Below are positions 10,088 through 21,800 of a stretch of 64,000 nt of DNA, piece by piece (position 1 is the stretch's first letter; each line of letters opens with the position of its first letter). A program made the position numbers and the translations under genes. This stretch comes from Rosa chinensis. Lineage: Eukaryota > Streptophyta > Magnoliopsida > Rosales > Rosaceae. Where the stretch lies: contig NC_037091.1 of NCBI RefSeq assembly GCF_002994745.2, positions 34,164,612-34,228,611 of the forward strand. Direction: 5' to 3'. Under the pieces are notes generated by a model. It did not search any database, was not told where the DNA came from, and saw nothing but the letters and a program-made list of their open reading frames with translations.

Positions 10088-11007
10088 TTATTAATCAGTG
10101 TTCTAAAACTCGGCCGCCCAGGCCGCCGCCTGGCGGCCTTCCGACTAGATTAATGCCAAATCGGCGGGATTGGGTGGGATGCACTTGGGTGGCCTCCTAG
10201 GTGGCCTGGGCAGTCGATTAGGCGACTGGGCGGAGACGAGTAGGCACTGGGCGGAGACTGGTAGGCGCTGGGCGGTCGAGGTGTGTATTGAAAATTGTGG
10301 AGTGGAGTTGTTTGAATCGGGCGATATGGGAGGGGGTTCGGGAGAAGATGACTTCGGTGGCGCCGCGGAGATCGGCGGTGGTGAGGGCTTGACGAAGGAT
10401 GGTGGTGTCGCGCGTGGCCGGGTCGGGATCCAGAAGAGGAAGGCTTTCTTATTATTTCCACTCAGCTCGGACTCCTCAGAGGAGAGGCACTTGGTGACTG
10501 GTGAGGTTCTCAGAGTATGTTGATGATGGTAGAGGTGTTGCAGTTGAAGCCCTTGAATGCTTTGCAGACATGGATGGCATCGCTGTTGGATAAGGTCTGG
10601 ACTCTGAAGAGACTAGAGAGTCGCCATTGTTTGGCTTGTTTACAGATCAGAAATAAAAAATCAAAGAAGAGATTTGAGTGGGTGGTCCAAACGTAAAGAA
10701 AGTTTATCTCATGATGCCATGATGGAGGCACGTGGGATGAAAGGTCAACATACATCCAAAAGGTGCAGGGCCATCTTCTCTCTTTTTTGTTTTTGGATAG
10801 ATGGAGATTATGTACATTCTTTTAAGTCTTTTTTTTTTTTTTTTAAATTTTTTTTATAACACTTTAAGTTTCGATATATTCTTAATTGTGTATATAAATG
10901 CTATAAAAATAGAATAAAAATAATAAAAAATACAAATCCGCCTAGGCGCTAATCCCCTAGCCACCGCCCGACTTGCGCCTAGCGATTTTTAGAACCTTGT
11001 TATTAAT
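10088..11007. mobile_element. hAT-like nonautonomous element carrying a gene fragment
   Basis: An 8-bp direct repeat TTATTAAT (10088-10095 and 11000-11007) flanks a 904-bp segment whose ends are imperfect inverted repeats, CAGTGTTCTAAAA and TTTTAGAACCTTG. CA(R)NG ends with an 8-bp target duplication fit the hAT superfamily. The subterminal parts are GC-rich, with GGCG/CGCC motifs such as GGCGCTGGGCGG and CCGCCTAGGCGC. No transposase is present. The middle holds an annexin-like exon (listed separately). Confidence 0.82.
10510..10655 (-). pseudogene. Captured annexin-like first-exon fragment inside the hAT-like element
   Basis: On the minus strand one frame reads VQTLSNSDAIHVCKAFKGF then NCNTSTIINIL and a stop. 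The spacing D-A-x(4)-KAFKGF-x(3)-T-x-(I/V)-INIL matches the first annexin repeat, where AFKGxGT(N/D) and I(I/V)xIL are conserved. An ATG followed by GCGACTCTC (Met-Ala-Thr-Leu, a common annexin start) lies just upstream but in another frame, so a small indel is needed to join them. The similarity is about 30 residues long. Too little remains to be functional, so it is read as gene capture by a transposon. An unrelated low-complexity match is the alternative. Confidence 0.5.
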
Positions 11008-12653
11008 TATAATAATATTTTTTAACTAAATAGATATGATAAAATAAACATTGGTATTCAAACAAACTGAAAAAGAAGTAGAAAATGGTCCATAGAAATA
11101 CATAGAAAAGTTTTTTTTTTTTTTTTTTTTTATAAAGGGTAAGGTAGGGGCTTCATAGACCCCTAACCGAAATTATTATTAATGAGTGAGCGCTTACGCC
11201 TTGAGCCTGATTTTTGTGCCTTCAAAGCCCCTTCACGCCTGATTATCAAAACTCACTCATTTTTGTTTTGTTGTAGATTTGCGCCTTCGACGCCTCAAGA
11301 TGCACTTTTTAACACATTGGACTGAGAATAACATAATTATTGTCCCCAAATCCTTTTTTCCCCTAGAAAAAAAAAAAGGAGAGGGCTTGCATGTACGTAC
11401 AACCGAAAGAATCTTTTAGAAAGAGAAGGAATTCTAAATTATAAAACAAAGACATAAAAATGTTCAACTTTACTCCACCGTTTGTCAGCCAATCTATCGA
11501 AACCCAAAAAGAAGGTTCCTCAAGTGATCAAAAATGAGCTTCAGACAGAATTAAATGTGTATTCTTGGCAAGAATCAAGATATAATGCATTTTAATCTCT
11601 TCACAAAGATTAAATGCAAGTTTCCTATATTGTTGGCATTACATTCAACATGGGTTTTTCCTTCATCTTTCCAGTAATGCCTGAGATTATACATGAGCAT
11701 ATATGCATCACTTGATGAAAATGTCTCCACATCAAAACTAGTAATACATTATGAAGGTTGTGGATGATCAATATCCATCTTATCACCATTAGAAGCACCA
11801 TTCATGTATTCTGAGCAAGGTGGGTCAATTAACGTATGAATTGGTTCAGGCTTAACAAGCTTGCTATTGGAACTAGAAGTCCCTTCCTCAAACGGGTGAG
11901 TCTCTAATGGTGATAAGATTCCCACCATTGCTCTGTCTTCTCATGCTTAATATGTGCTACATAGTGGCCACTGTTAATTGAAGTTCCCTTGTGAAAATAC
12001 AAGGACAGAATATGATTTTCTGGAAAACGGGGATTGCAGTGCACTGATCAATCCTTACAGGGCAGCAGAAACCAAAATAACAAACTAAACACCAGATTTT
12101 GGTTACGCAGTGAAAACCTCAAGTATGAGATTAAAAACACTGCGTGGCTCTTACTCTTGAGAACCCAAAATAAAGATCATCATATTGAAAAGGATATGTT
12201 CTTTTACAAACTTTGAATAGCACTAGCTCGGCTATAAGATTCACACAAAATCTAATACAAAGTTTGTCTTCCTTCTAGAACTCCTTCACTTGAACGATCT
12301 TCAAATCTTGTTCTTCTTTCTTCACAGTCTCCCTACTGATCTTGAGAGAGTATTATGCATATGAAACTATGATCACAAACACTTATACATGGACCAAGTG
12401 TTTTGGCTCTTTGTGAAGACACAAACTCAAACAAACATGCAAGACTCAAACAAAAAATTCTTGCGTTTATCAAGTGCCCTTTTGCCGAGTATATTCCTGC
12501 AATATATATTCAACCAACGGCTACCACTCAAACAAACCAGAAACAACCCTAATTAGACTTCTATTAGGAAAGAGCTTTTATTACAAGATATCCACAAAAT
12601 CCTAAAAACCCTAGGGAATCAAATACACAATTTCATAAACAGAAAAATATCTT
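11008..12653. other. Intergenic DNA, mostly unassigned
   Basis: A T22 tract lies at 11111-11132. Near 11180-11310 there are GCGCTTACGCCTTGAGCC and GCGCCTTCGACGCCTC pieces facing each other, perhaps a small foldback remnant. Repeat-like text of unknown family runs from about 12030 to 12350. Apart from the short open frame at 11749-11928 I see no gene. Confidence 0.5.
11749..11928 (-). CDS. Short unrecognised open frame, possibly an exon or gene remnant
   Basis: An ATG-initiated frame of 59 codons plus stop. The composition is protein-like and hydrophilic: it contains ETHPFEEGTSSSNSKLVKPE and ends GDKMDIDHPQPS, which looks like an acidic, Ser/Pro-rich C-terminal tail. A possible splice acceptor (GAGAAGACAG) lies just before the ATG, so it could be a last exon whose partners are lost or unrecognised. 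No family was recognised and no function is proposed. Confidence 0.25.
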   Translation of the reverse strand: MVGILSPLETHPFEEGTSSSNSKLVKPEPIHTLIDPPCSEYMNGASNGDKMDIDHPQPS

Positions 12654-13896
12654 TAATGGTGTGTTTGGATGAGGCAAAAAAGGGGTGGAATTTAAATAAA
12701 ATTGAGGATTTTGTAATTTCTCCTTTAAATTCCGGTGTTTGGTAACCTCGTCCATGGAATCAGCAATTGCCGTGGGAAAAAAAAGGTGGAAATTGGAGGC
12801 CAAGATTACCGACTTCAATTCCTCCCAAAATAGATGTCATTCTTGAATTCCATCTGGGAAGGAAATTTTCGATTCCATCGCGTCAAAACCTTGCTGCAAA
12901 ACTTATTCCCAACCTTTTTCACTCCATGATCGATCTTTGTCAAAGGTCAAAACTTAAATCTTCCAACCCCAAAATTCCTTTGCCATTACTCCACAGATCC
13001 TAAATCTCTTTACGGGTCTCCTTCTTCCCCACCAAATCTCAAATGAGTCGGAGGCAGAACTACCCAGAAGCCACCCATTACTCTACTCCATCCTCCTCTT
13101 GGGTCTGGTCTACGCTCTCCTCTCTGTGGTGCTTAAACCCAATGTCTTCGTTTTCCGAGCTCAAGTCAATGGCATTGGTGGAACAGAGTGGGGAGAAGGG
13201 GGAGAGTGTGGGAGGTGTTGCAGAGGGGTTGAGAATTTGGAGCGATGGGGTGCTATTGTGAAGTGGGGTTCAGAGTTTTTAAGTTCAAATCTTCTGAGGA
13301 GTGTTCCGAAGCTTGTAAAGCAATGTGTACCGGGACTGATTGGCCTTGTTTGTGTGATAGTTGGGTCTATTGTGGGAATAGGGAAGCTTGTCGCTCCAAA
13401 TTTGGTGTGCTGAGTTGAATCTATAGCTTGCTGGCTTTACTAAATTGATTAAAGTTTGATGCTTTTTTGTGTTTCTGAGTTTGTCATGAATGTACTGAGG
13501 CTACATATATATAGTTTAAAATATTACTGTATGAAGTGTTGAGGTTGATTTGGATGGCTGTTTATGAAATCCCAGCAACTTCTAAGCTATGCATTTGATT
13601 ATGTAAGGCAGATGTATGTTAATCGAGCAACTCATTTGTTTAGCTTCCTATTTTACTTCTTTATAATTTATACTTTGGAAAAGGTTTATGCAGCAGATCT
13701 GTATTGGATTTGTTTGAATTTGATTTCATTTCCCTAACCAATCCAAACAGAAGAATTTGTAATTCACGTGACTTCTTATGATAGACATCCAAACGATAGA
13801 ATTATCAATTAATGGAATTTAAATTAATAAATTGTAATTCCTGTCATTTATAAATTTCTGTGAACATTGAAAATGATTCATCCAAACACACTCTAA
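12654..13896. mobile_element. PIF/Harbinger-like nonautonomous element
   Basis: The ends TGGTGTGTTTGGATGA (12657) and TCATCCAAACACACTC (to 13893) are inverted repeats of about 15 bp, flanked by TAA on both sides. A 3-bp TWA target site and a GTGTTTGGATG-type terminus fit PIF/Harbinger relatives. At 1237 bp it is too short for transposase plus the Myb-like protein, and neither was found. It encloses a GC-richer open frame (13041-13413). Confidence 0.65.
13041..13413 (+). pseudogene. Unrecognised coding-like segment inside the PIF-like element
   Basis: An ATG at 13043 follows a leader-like CT-rich segment, but its frame runs only 72 codons. A different frame is open from about 13045 to 13413 and looks more like protein: ESEAELPRSHPLLYSILLLG, then LVYALLSVVLKPNVFVF (a hydrophobic segment), a Gly/Cys-rich middle (WGEGGECGRCC), and VPGLIGLVCVIVGSIVGIGK (a second membrane-like segment). 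It could be a captured host exon, with the ATG and main frame now separated by a 1-nt shift. The family was not recognised. Confidence 0.35.
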
Positions 13897-14710
13897 ATAA
13901 AGAAAGTTAAACCTCAAAGATATTTTCCCGTTTTGTATGGAATGCCAACACACCAAGTTAATCAAAACTTGTACCTACACCTTGTGAATCAGTGCAGCTA
14001 ACAAGTCATATAAAGGCTAAGATAACCTTTGCCTCATATCAACAACTCCAGGAAACATAAATGCAGATGTAATCTTCTTCTTTGTTTCGTCTACTGACAC
14101 AAATCAATACGCACAAAAGATAGAATATTAGCAAAACATCGCCTACAAGTCAATGACCATAACTTCTATAACAGACCTATAAACAACAAACACTACAATC
14201 TCAACCACTATATAAGTGCAAAACCGTGTATTGAAGGATAGACTTATATGGGTTGTCTGTGCTTGTTGACATCTACATAAATGATCATTCTCAAGTTTTA
14301 GAAGTTGATAATTCTAGCTAGAACATGGAAAATGTACATGATAAACTATCTTTGGAAGGAAAACACATCGCTTAAGCTGAAAGTTCAGAGTACGTTGCCT
14401 TGTTGTCAAGTCGTTTAATAAATGTATGAATTGTCAGAAGATGTAGAGTCGTTTAATAAATGTGTGAATTGCTTGACAATGGTTGAACTACCTATTGGAT
14501 GTTATTGCTTTAGTTAATTAATTGATAAAAAAGTTTGACGGTATGATTTCTTGTTTAGAAAAACATGAACAGTTGAATTACGATTCAATAACTATCATGA
14601 ATATCATACATGGGTATGAGAAATTATGAATATCAATGATAATAAATTGATATGAATGGTCAGAAATGAATCTCGATTTATACAAGAAATATAGAAATTC
14701 AGAGGGATTA
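13897..14710. other. AT-rich intergenic DNA
   Basis: No open frame of note on either strand. GTCGTTTAATAAATGT occurs twice within 50 bp (about 14410-14465). Nothing else was recognised. Confidence 0.55.
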
Positions 14711-15902
14711 AGAGAAAAGAACTCTATGCTAAAAGCGGCCTCACAAAAAGCTCTCAAGCGGCGCTAGGTTTTCTCGACAATTTTTTTGCTTCCGTCCGAC
14801 GGCGCGTCTATTGACGCTGTCGTCGGACGGGCGTTGTTGATGGATGAGAACGGTTCTATCAATCGGGGCGGTGTCGTTCTGGATCGATGGGATCCGTGGC
14901 AGGAGGGAGGAGAGATCGTGGTAGTTCGCGGGCTCTGGTTCTGGTCTTGCTTGCCGGGTTTGCGGGACGGAGAGGCGGTAGGAAACCGGTCTGCCACTGG
15001 TTTGGAGGTGAAGAGGGCGGGGGAAGGGGGATCCATGGCTGCGGTTCGAAACTTGGTTGGATGGAGATGGGGGTTGCTGGCTTTACTTGTCTGGTTTGGA
15101 GCTATGGAGCTTCCCATATCCGATCTGGGTAGGATAGCTGGCGGCGTTGTGTCGTGGGGCAACCGGGTTGGAGAAGCAACAGCGGTGATGGTCCGATGGG
15201 GGCTGTGGTGCGACAGGGAGGGCGTGACGTCGGTGGTGGCTGGTTTAGGCATGGGCTGGGCCTTGCTAACGGGCTGTGGTCTCTATACTTCTTGGACTGA
15301 TGTGTGGGTTTGGGATCATCTCTTGGGCCTGACCTTTACTGTTTATTTATTTAAAGTTTTTATTTACTTTTGTTGTTTAGTTCTATTGCGCATTTTGCGG
15401 GTAATAAGTCCTTACACATGTGGTGTATGGCTAGTCGGGCTTTATGCCTGTGTGTGCACTCAAAGTGCCTTGTCTGCTCTAGGTAGGCGGCGAATTCCTT
15501 GCTTCGTCAAATGGTCGTTGCCGCCTAGTGGCAGGGTGAAGCTAAGTGTCGTCGGATTTATCATCTGGCGGCAACATAGTAGGAAAGCTGTGCTAAAGCT
15601 GGCAATTATGCTACGTTGTAATCGTGTTACATATCGAGTTATCTTTCCGTTATGTCACTGCTATTTTAAAGCAAATAGAGCAGCCAATAGAGCGCTCTTT
15701 GCTAGTTGGTGCTTGTTAGAATACAGGTATTGTGTAGAGTTTCCTGATATTATTTCAGGACATACTCTAGTTGCTTATTGTAATCAGGGGTTTAGGCTCA
15801 ATGTCCCCCCCTTGTATTCAACAGTTTCATTAATCAAGGCTTGAGGGCAGCTGCACCAGCCCTTCTTTCAAAAAAAAAAAAAAAGAGAAAAGAACTCTAT
15901 GC
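14711..15902 (+). mobile_element. Poly(A)-tailed non-LTR retroelement without RT, family N1 copy 1
   Basis: A 19-bp target duplication AGAGAAAAGAACTCTATGC (14711-14729 and 15884-15902) brackets a 1154-bp insert ending in an A14 tail. The 5' half is GC-rich; the 3' half is AT-richer with GAGCGCTCTTTGCTAGTTGG and TTAATCAAGGCTTGAGGGCA just before the tail. One plus-strand frame is open for about 350 codons (14786-15844) but resembles no known protein, and the opposite strand is also partly open, so the openness may only reflect composition. No reverse transcriptase or endonuclease motif is seen. Target-primed retroposition by a LINE is inferred. Confidence 0.85.
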
Positions 15903-16751
15903 AGTTGAGCTAAATTTTTGTCTCATCCTGTCGGTCCACAGTCACAGATAAAGGAGTGAAGCCCTTCCAACGAGGTTGATAAAATGATGACTTTGGGCAT
16001 GTTGACACTAGCAAAACGAGGAATTTTAATGGCCATTGTGAATTATGTTTAGCTAATGGGCTTGCGGTGGCATTCCTATTTTTGTTTATGAATTTGCAGT
16101 AGCAACTTGTTGGATTTAAAATAAATGTGTTTAACAAAAATGACACTATTGTATACTATTTACAATCCTATGGCCATTGAGTGATGCTAGCAATGTGCAC
16201 ACTTTTGTTATGATGGTCACATCATAACAAAAGTGTGCACATTGCTAGCACCACTCTCTCAATGGTCAGAGAATTCTATATAGTATATAATTTTGGTGCT
16301 CTCACTGGCACAAAATTAAATCTCCAATCACAAACATAGACACAAATCAGTTCACTGTTCAGGCAATCAATTTTTATAACTAATGTAATTATAACAATGT
16401 AATAAAGAAATCAAAATGAAGAATGTAAGCTACAAAGAATCCACTCAATAAGCAAAACCAAAAGGAATACCAGCACCAACTCAAATAGTTCTATGCCTGT
16501 GAGTCTATGACAAATCATCTGACACAAAAAAAAAAACCTAAACGAAAATCAACAACTCCAACCAAACTAGTAACAGACCTTCCCAATCTAATCTTACGGC
16601 ATGCAAAACCTCAGCATCATAAGATCAGATTCTCACTTTTTCCTCTCAGTTGCAGTACCCGAAACTCCATGAAATTCTTTTTGTTCCAACACAAAAATCA
16701 TTGGAAAGGTGTAGACCTCATCCCATCTAATCCATATAACAATTACAATTT

Positions 16752-16795
<44 letters not shown>

Positions 16796-16959
16796 GGCAA
16801 AGAACAATTACAATTTCTAGCTCGAGAGGATTTGTTTCTTACGTTTTTTTTTTAATTTTAAAATTTTTTAAAATTTTCCTTTTTTAAAATGAATAAATAA
16901 AAGGTAGAATATCTAGGTGGGAATTATACTGACAATGGGATCTCATACTCTACAACACC
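15903..16959. other. Intergenic DNA with a hairpin and a long T tract
   Basis: Contains the perfect hairpin at 16185-16250 (separate entry) and a T37 homopolymer near 16757-16793. No gene-like frame was recognised. Confidence 0.55.
16173..16264. repeat. Foldback with a perfect 31-bp stem
   Basis: Arms 16185-16215 and 16220-16250 are perfect inverted repeats (TGCTAGCAATGTGCACAC...), separated by only 4 bases. The pairing extends imperfectly outward (CCATTGAGTGA against TCTCTCAATGG). It could be a miniature foldback transposon or a small-RNA precursor. It is too AT-poor in the stem to be a simple palindromic slippage product. Confidence 0.9.
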
Positions 16960-17164
16960 AATGTTGAATATTTAACCACTGCAAGTTGCCTAGTGGTTCT
17001 TGCCTAGTTGGGTGTGCTCTCCAGCCTAGGTTCAAACCCCGAAGCTGTCAAAGTGGTCAGACACTGAGTTGGAGCATTTCACATGCGTTGAAGGAGTTTA
17101 TTTTGGGCTTAGGAAGCCTTTGGGTTCCCCTTGACAAAGTAAAAAAAAAAAATGTTGAATATTT
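16960..17164 (+). mobile_element. tRNA-derived SINE
   Basis: A 14-bp target duplication AATGTTGAATATTT (16960-16973 and 17151-17164) brackets 177 bp. A box A-like TTGCCTAGTGGTTC and a B box GGTTCAAACCCC lie near the 5' end, and an A-tract (17141-17150, running into the duplication) forms the tail. The middle body (GGAGTTTATTTTGGGCTTAGG) is SINE-specific. These are all the parts expected of a plant SINE mobilised by LINE machinery. Confidence 0.9.
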
Positions 17165-17948
17165 TGTTTCATACTTTGATCAACTAAACAAATTAGGTTA
17201 TCGAAAGAGTTAAAAACTCATTGCTGCGTTGCAACAATGGGAATGATACCATATCATATTGTACTCCGAGAATTTTGAAAACCAACTCATAGTTGCCGGG
17301 GGAAGAGAATGTCATATTTTAATGGTTTAGATTGTAAAGAATGATAACTTTCGACATGTATCACATTGGATTGGCATAATTGTATCTGTCGTTTATATTG
17401 GTTGGTCCTGTTGTGTTCCCTTGCTATTGTATAGGGATGTTGATGGAGATTCTTTCATATTATTGTATACTTTACAATTTGATTTTCATCTTGTTGTATT
17501 ATATAATACCACACATGATATGAAGCTGAATTATAAAGAAACCCGTGAAGTGTTCTGTCGTCTACCTTGTAGAAAACGAAAGCCATACATATATAGTCAT
17601 GATAAAGTCACCTCTCCTTTGTATGGTACTATCTAATAATATTGTTTTACATTATGGAAATTCACAGTTTGATTGTGATTGACCTACTCCCTTACAAGCC
17701 CGTGAAACACCACTTTATCCGACTATAAGGTATAGTTCCTTGTAGTTGTAATCTAGCTTGAAATCAGATCGAATAGCTTAACAATGTACCGTACATAGAC
17801 CTACCTTTAACTGTAGGGAAATTCGAGAGAGAGAATGAGAGATGTTACATTTGTGTGCACAATGGTAAAAGAACACACTTTCTATCCAAACTAACAAAGG
17901 TTTCCCCCATCTTTTCAAAGAAAAATTCCCACAAAGCTTTCGGAAAAG
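17165..17948. other. AT-rich intergenic DNA
   Basis: No supported gene, repeat boundary or regulatory element seen. Short open frames occur on the plus strand but lack protein-like composition. Confidence 0.5.
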
Positions 17949-18390
17949 AAAAAAAAAGGGCTAAATACTGATTACTACCCTATAGTTTGGGTCTAAAATC
18001 AATTCAGTCCCTGAACTTCTAATTTCATCAAGAACACCCCTGCACTTTCAATTTTGATCTAATAGGTCCAATTTATTAGACTTCCGACAATTGAGTTATT
18101 TAACTTGTTGACATGGCTCATATATGGCCCATGTTTTATAATGTGGTGTTGATGTGGCCTGCATAATCAATTTAGGAGTGAGATCCACTATTAGAAATCT
18201 ATCAAATAAATAAATTTTCAACAAATAATCCAACTATAACTTGAACTCATAACAGAATATTAATGAATTAGACCTATTAGATCAAAATTGAAAGTGCAGG
18301 GGTGTTTTTGATGAAATTAGAAGTCCAGGGACTGAATTGATTTTGGACCTAAACCACAGGGTAGTAACCAGTATTTAGCCCAAAAAAAAA
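17949..18390. mobile_element. Mutator-like MITE with about 110-bp terminal inverted repeats
   Basis: GGGCTAAATACTGATTACTA at 17958 is inverted at the other end (...TAGTAACCAGTATTTAGCCC to 18381). The arms pair for about 110 bp, including AATTCAGTCCCTGAACTTCT and GTGCAGGGGTGTTTTTGATG. A9 tracts on both sides fit a 9-bp Mutator target duplication. There is no coding capacity; the 424-bp unit needs transposase in trans. Confidence 0.85.
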
Positions 18391-18829
18391 AGTAGAATCC
18401 TTTATTGTGATTAGCTAAATAGAGTTAAGAAAATAACTAGACTAATTTGATTTGCAAATGGTGATGAAGTGATTAAATAGCCATTAGTTTAGTGATATTT
18501 TTCTTCAATCAGAAACTCTTTTTAGTGCCACATTTTCCTTGACTTGCGCTCAAGATTTCATCTGAACCGGTTTCAAACTATATATACGAGTGTTCCAAAA
18601 TGCACAATGCAATCAAAGGGACAATTCATCCATTTCGCATCAGATATCTAAAAATAGCAATCAGGAAAATCTGCTTACAGGTGAGAAGAACAACAAATTA
18701 ACAAGTGGAAGTTTCCCTATCTATCAAATCCGAATAAAAAGAAAATAGTAATTAACAAACTCCAACAACGAAGGAGGAGGAGCAATCTCTATCAAGTTAT
18801 GCAAGATTGCTAAATGTGCTCTTTGAAAA
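18391..18829 (-). other. 3' flank and probable 3' UTR of the receptor kinase
   Basis: No open frame beyond short shadows. A poly(A) signal cannot be fixed among many AT-rich hexamers. Confidence 0.5.
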
Positions 18830-21800
18830 TTAGAAGCGCTCAATTCTCTGTGGAAGTGGAGTCTTGATAATCTGAAGAATTTGCACCACTTCTGCCATGG
18901 TTGGCCTGCAAGATGGTATCTGAGAAGTGCACACCAAGGCCAACTTGAACACTGGTAGGACTTCATCCTCTGGGTACTCCCCCATGCTATGATCAATGCA
19001 TCCCAACACATTGCCTTGTTCAAGCAAAACCCTCACATGATCAGTCAATATCACCACATTGTCTTCCCCATATTCCACTGGCCTTCTACCAGTGACAAGC
19101 TCAAGGATCAAGACACCGAAACCATACACATCGCATTTCTCGTTTACCCTTAGGCTCTGGCAAGCTAGTTCCGGTGCCACATAGCCCAATGCACTCTGAA
19201 ATCTGTTACTCACTACGTGCCTGTCGATCTTGGTTAGTAGCCTTGCAAGTGCAAAATCAGAAATCTTCGGGTTGAGGTTTTCATCGAGCAATATGTTACT
19301 TGGTTTTATGTTGTAGTGAATGATGGGCGGGCGGAAAGAATGGTGCAAATGGGAAAGTCCCCTTGCTATTCCAAGCAGGATTTTGAACCTATCATCCCAT
19401 GAAAGAGGTGAACTTGAATGAAGCCTATCATGTAGTTTGGATTGTAGGTTGCCATTGGGGGCATACTCATTTACAAGTAGCTGCATCTGTGGAGTCCAGT
19501 AATATCCTTTCAGGGCTACTAGATTCGGGTGCCTCGCCTTTCCAAGGACTCGAACTTCTCTGTCAAAGTCTTCAAGACATTGGAGTATGTTTGTTGTCAC
19601 AAGCTTTTTGATTGCCACCATTCTTCCCTGAGCTCCCAGTGGAACTTTGTAGACTGTCCCAAAGACTCCCTCCCCGAGCTCAGAGGCCTTGTTTAGTAGT
19701 GATTCAGGACTGCTGATCCAATCCGGCGATGACCTTGAGTCAAACAGAATGAGCTTCCCTGATGCCAAACTACCCGATCGCGAAGAGCTCGAACACATGC
19801 TTTCCAAGGCAGTTTCCACAAATGCAGGCCTCCTTCTTGCAGATGCATTTAGAAGGGTAATGACAATTACTCCAACAGCAATCAATGTAGCAGCTGAAAT
19901 TGCCACAATAGCAGATATGCTAAGGAACATATGGTGATGTCCTTTTCGGGACCCTGAAGATTCGCCTTGGAATCTATGATCCCCACCACCCATTTGGTTG
20001 GGGTAGGCATTTGGATCAAGAACAAGAGGCTTAGGTACATTCATTGTACATGGTCCCTTCAACAATGGTGAACAAATACCCAAGTTTCCTTGCAAAGCAC
20101 TTTGATCCAAACTCTGAAACACACTCCCTACAGGAAGCCTCCCTGTTAATCTGTTGTATGAAATGTTCACAGCAAGAAGATTTTCCAATTTTCCAAGCTC
20201 TTGCGGTATCTCTCCACCCAACTGATTGAACTCTAACTTGAGAATCTCGAGCTTGCTCAACTTCGAAATGGATTTTGGAATAGCACCACTTAAATTGTTA
20301 TATGACAAACTCCTGCAATTGCAACAAAAAGGAAAATCTATCAGTTAGTAATTGGTATATATAATTCAAACTTCAATGTACAAAAATTCAGATAACAAGA
20401 GATAATCAATCAGACTTACATCAAATAGAGGGATGAGCAATTCCCAATCTCATCAGGAATTGGGCCAGTCAATGAATTACCATCCAATTGGAGAATATCC
20501 AAACTCCCAGAATCACATATATCTCCTGGGATTGAACCATACAATGCGCTATTGCGGAGATCTAGCACGGTTAGGTTCGAAAAGAATCCAAGCTCTGGGG
20601 GAATTCTTGATTGAAGATTGTTCCATGAAAGATTCAAGTATCTCAAGTTGGATAGAAGTCCCACCTCTGCTGGAATGTTGCCTTTGAGATTGTTCCTTGA
20701 TAGATCCAACATCTTCAAAGACTCAAACAATTTACTCGAACCGGGTGGAATTGAACCTGTAAGTCCCATATCCGAAAAATCTATCTCTTCCAAGCCCAGA
20801 CCAAACAAACCTTCTGGTATGCTCCCACTGAAATCATTACCCCTCAACCGAATCACAGACAACTTGTTGCAGTAGACAAGAGAAGTTGGAAGTGTCCCAA
20901 CAAGTTTGTTGTTAGACAGACTTAGATAACTGAGAGATCTAAGGTCACCCATTGATGGTGGGAGGCTTCCCGTGAAGCCATTGTTGGAAAAGTCCAAGTA
21001 CTGTAGGCTGCTCATGTTCCCAATCCATTGAGGAAAATCACCATTGAACATGTTATCTGAAAGACTCATAAATGTCAAGGAATTCAACTTCTGAAGTGAC
21101 TGCGGTAACTCACCAGTGAACAGATTTTCACTGAAATCCATCCTACCCAAGTGCGGACACAGTCCAATATCAAAAGGCATTGGCCCAGAAAAGTGGTTCC
21201 TCTGGATTAAAAGCTCTTTCAAATTATGTGTGGCTGATATCCCTTTTGGCACAAACCCGGAAAGAGCATTGTTTGAAAGATCCAAAGAACGAAGCCGTTC
21301 CAAGGACCAAATCCCGGATTCGAAATCCGGGTTACCAGAGAAACGGTTGTTGGAGATGTTGAGGCCATTCAAAGAAGAGCATCTGGAAAGAGTACTAGGC
21401 AAGTTCCCTTCTAGCAAGTTTCCAGATAAAGAAAGGTAGCGAAGCGAAAAACAAGCATCAAAGAGCGAATCAGGGAGTGAACCAGAGAGTGAGTTCTCAG
21501 AAAGATCAAGAAATCTGATGGAGCTGAAGTTCACAAGAGTAGTGGGAACTAGTCCCGAGAAACTGTTTCGGCTTAAGTTGAGTGTTTGGAGATTTGGAGG
21601 AAGAGCAAGTTTTTCTGGACTAAGCTCACCAGTGAAGTTGTTGTTGGATAAAGAGAGTACCTTGAGGTGCTGAAGATTCTGAAGACCTTTTCCGATTTTG
21701 CCCTCAAGGCCTAAGCCGTCGAGGGAGAGGTGAGAGACTCTTCCGGTGGTAGGGTTGCATTGGATGAAGTTCCATGAACATGGGGAGTCGTCGTCTTCGT

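Noticed and set aside
10150..10523. Gly/Trp-rich plus-strand and Pro/Ser-rich minus-strand frames in the hAT-like element
   Set aside because: Both come from the repeated GGCGGAGACT/CTGGGCGG subterminal motif; only the short annexin-like piece has protein signal.
14764..15252. Pro/Ser-rich minus-strand frame of 162 codons in the N1 retroelement
   Set aside because: It overlaps the longer plus-strand frame, has no domain and reflects GC-rich composition.
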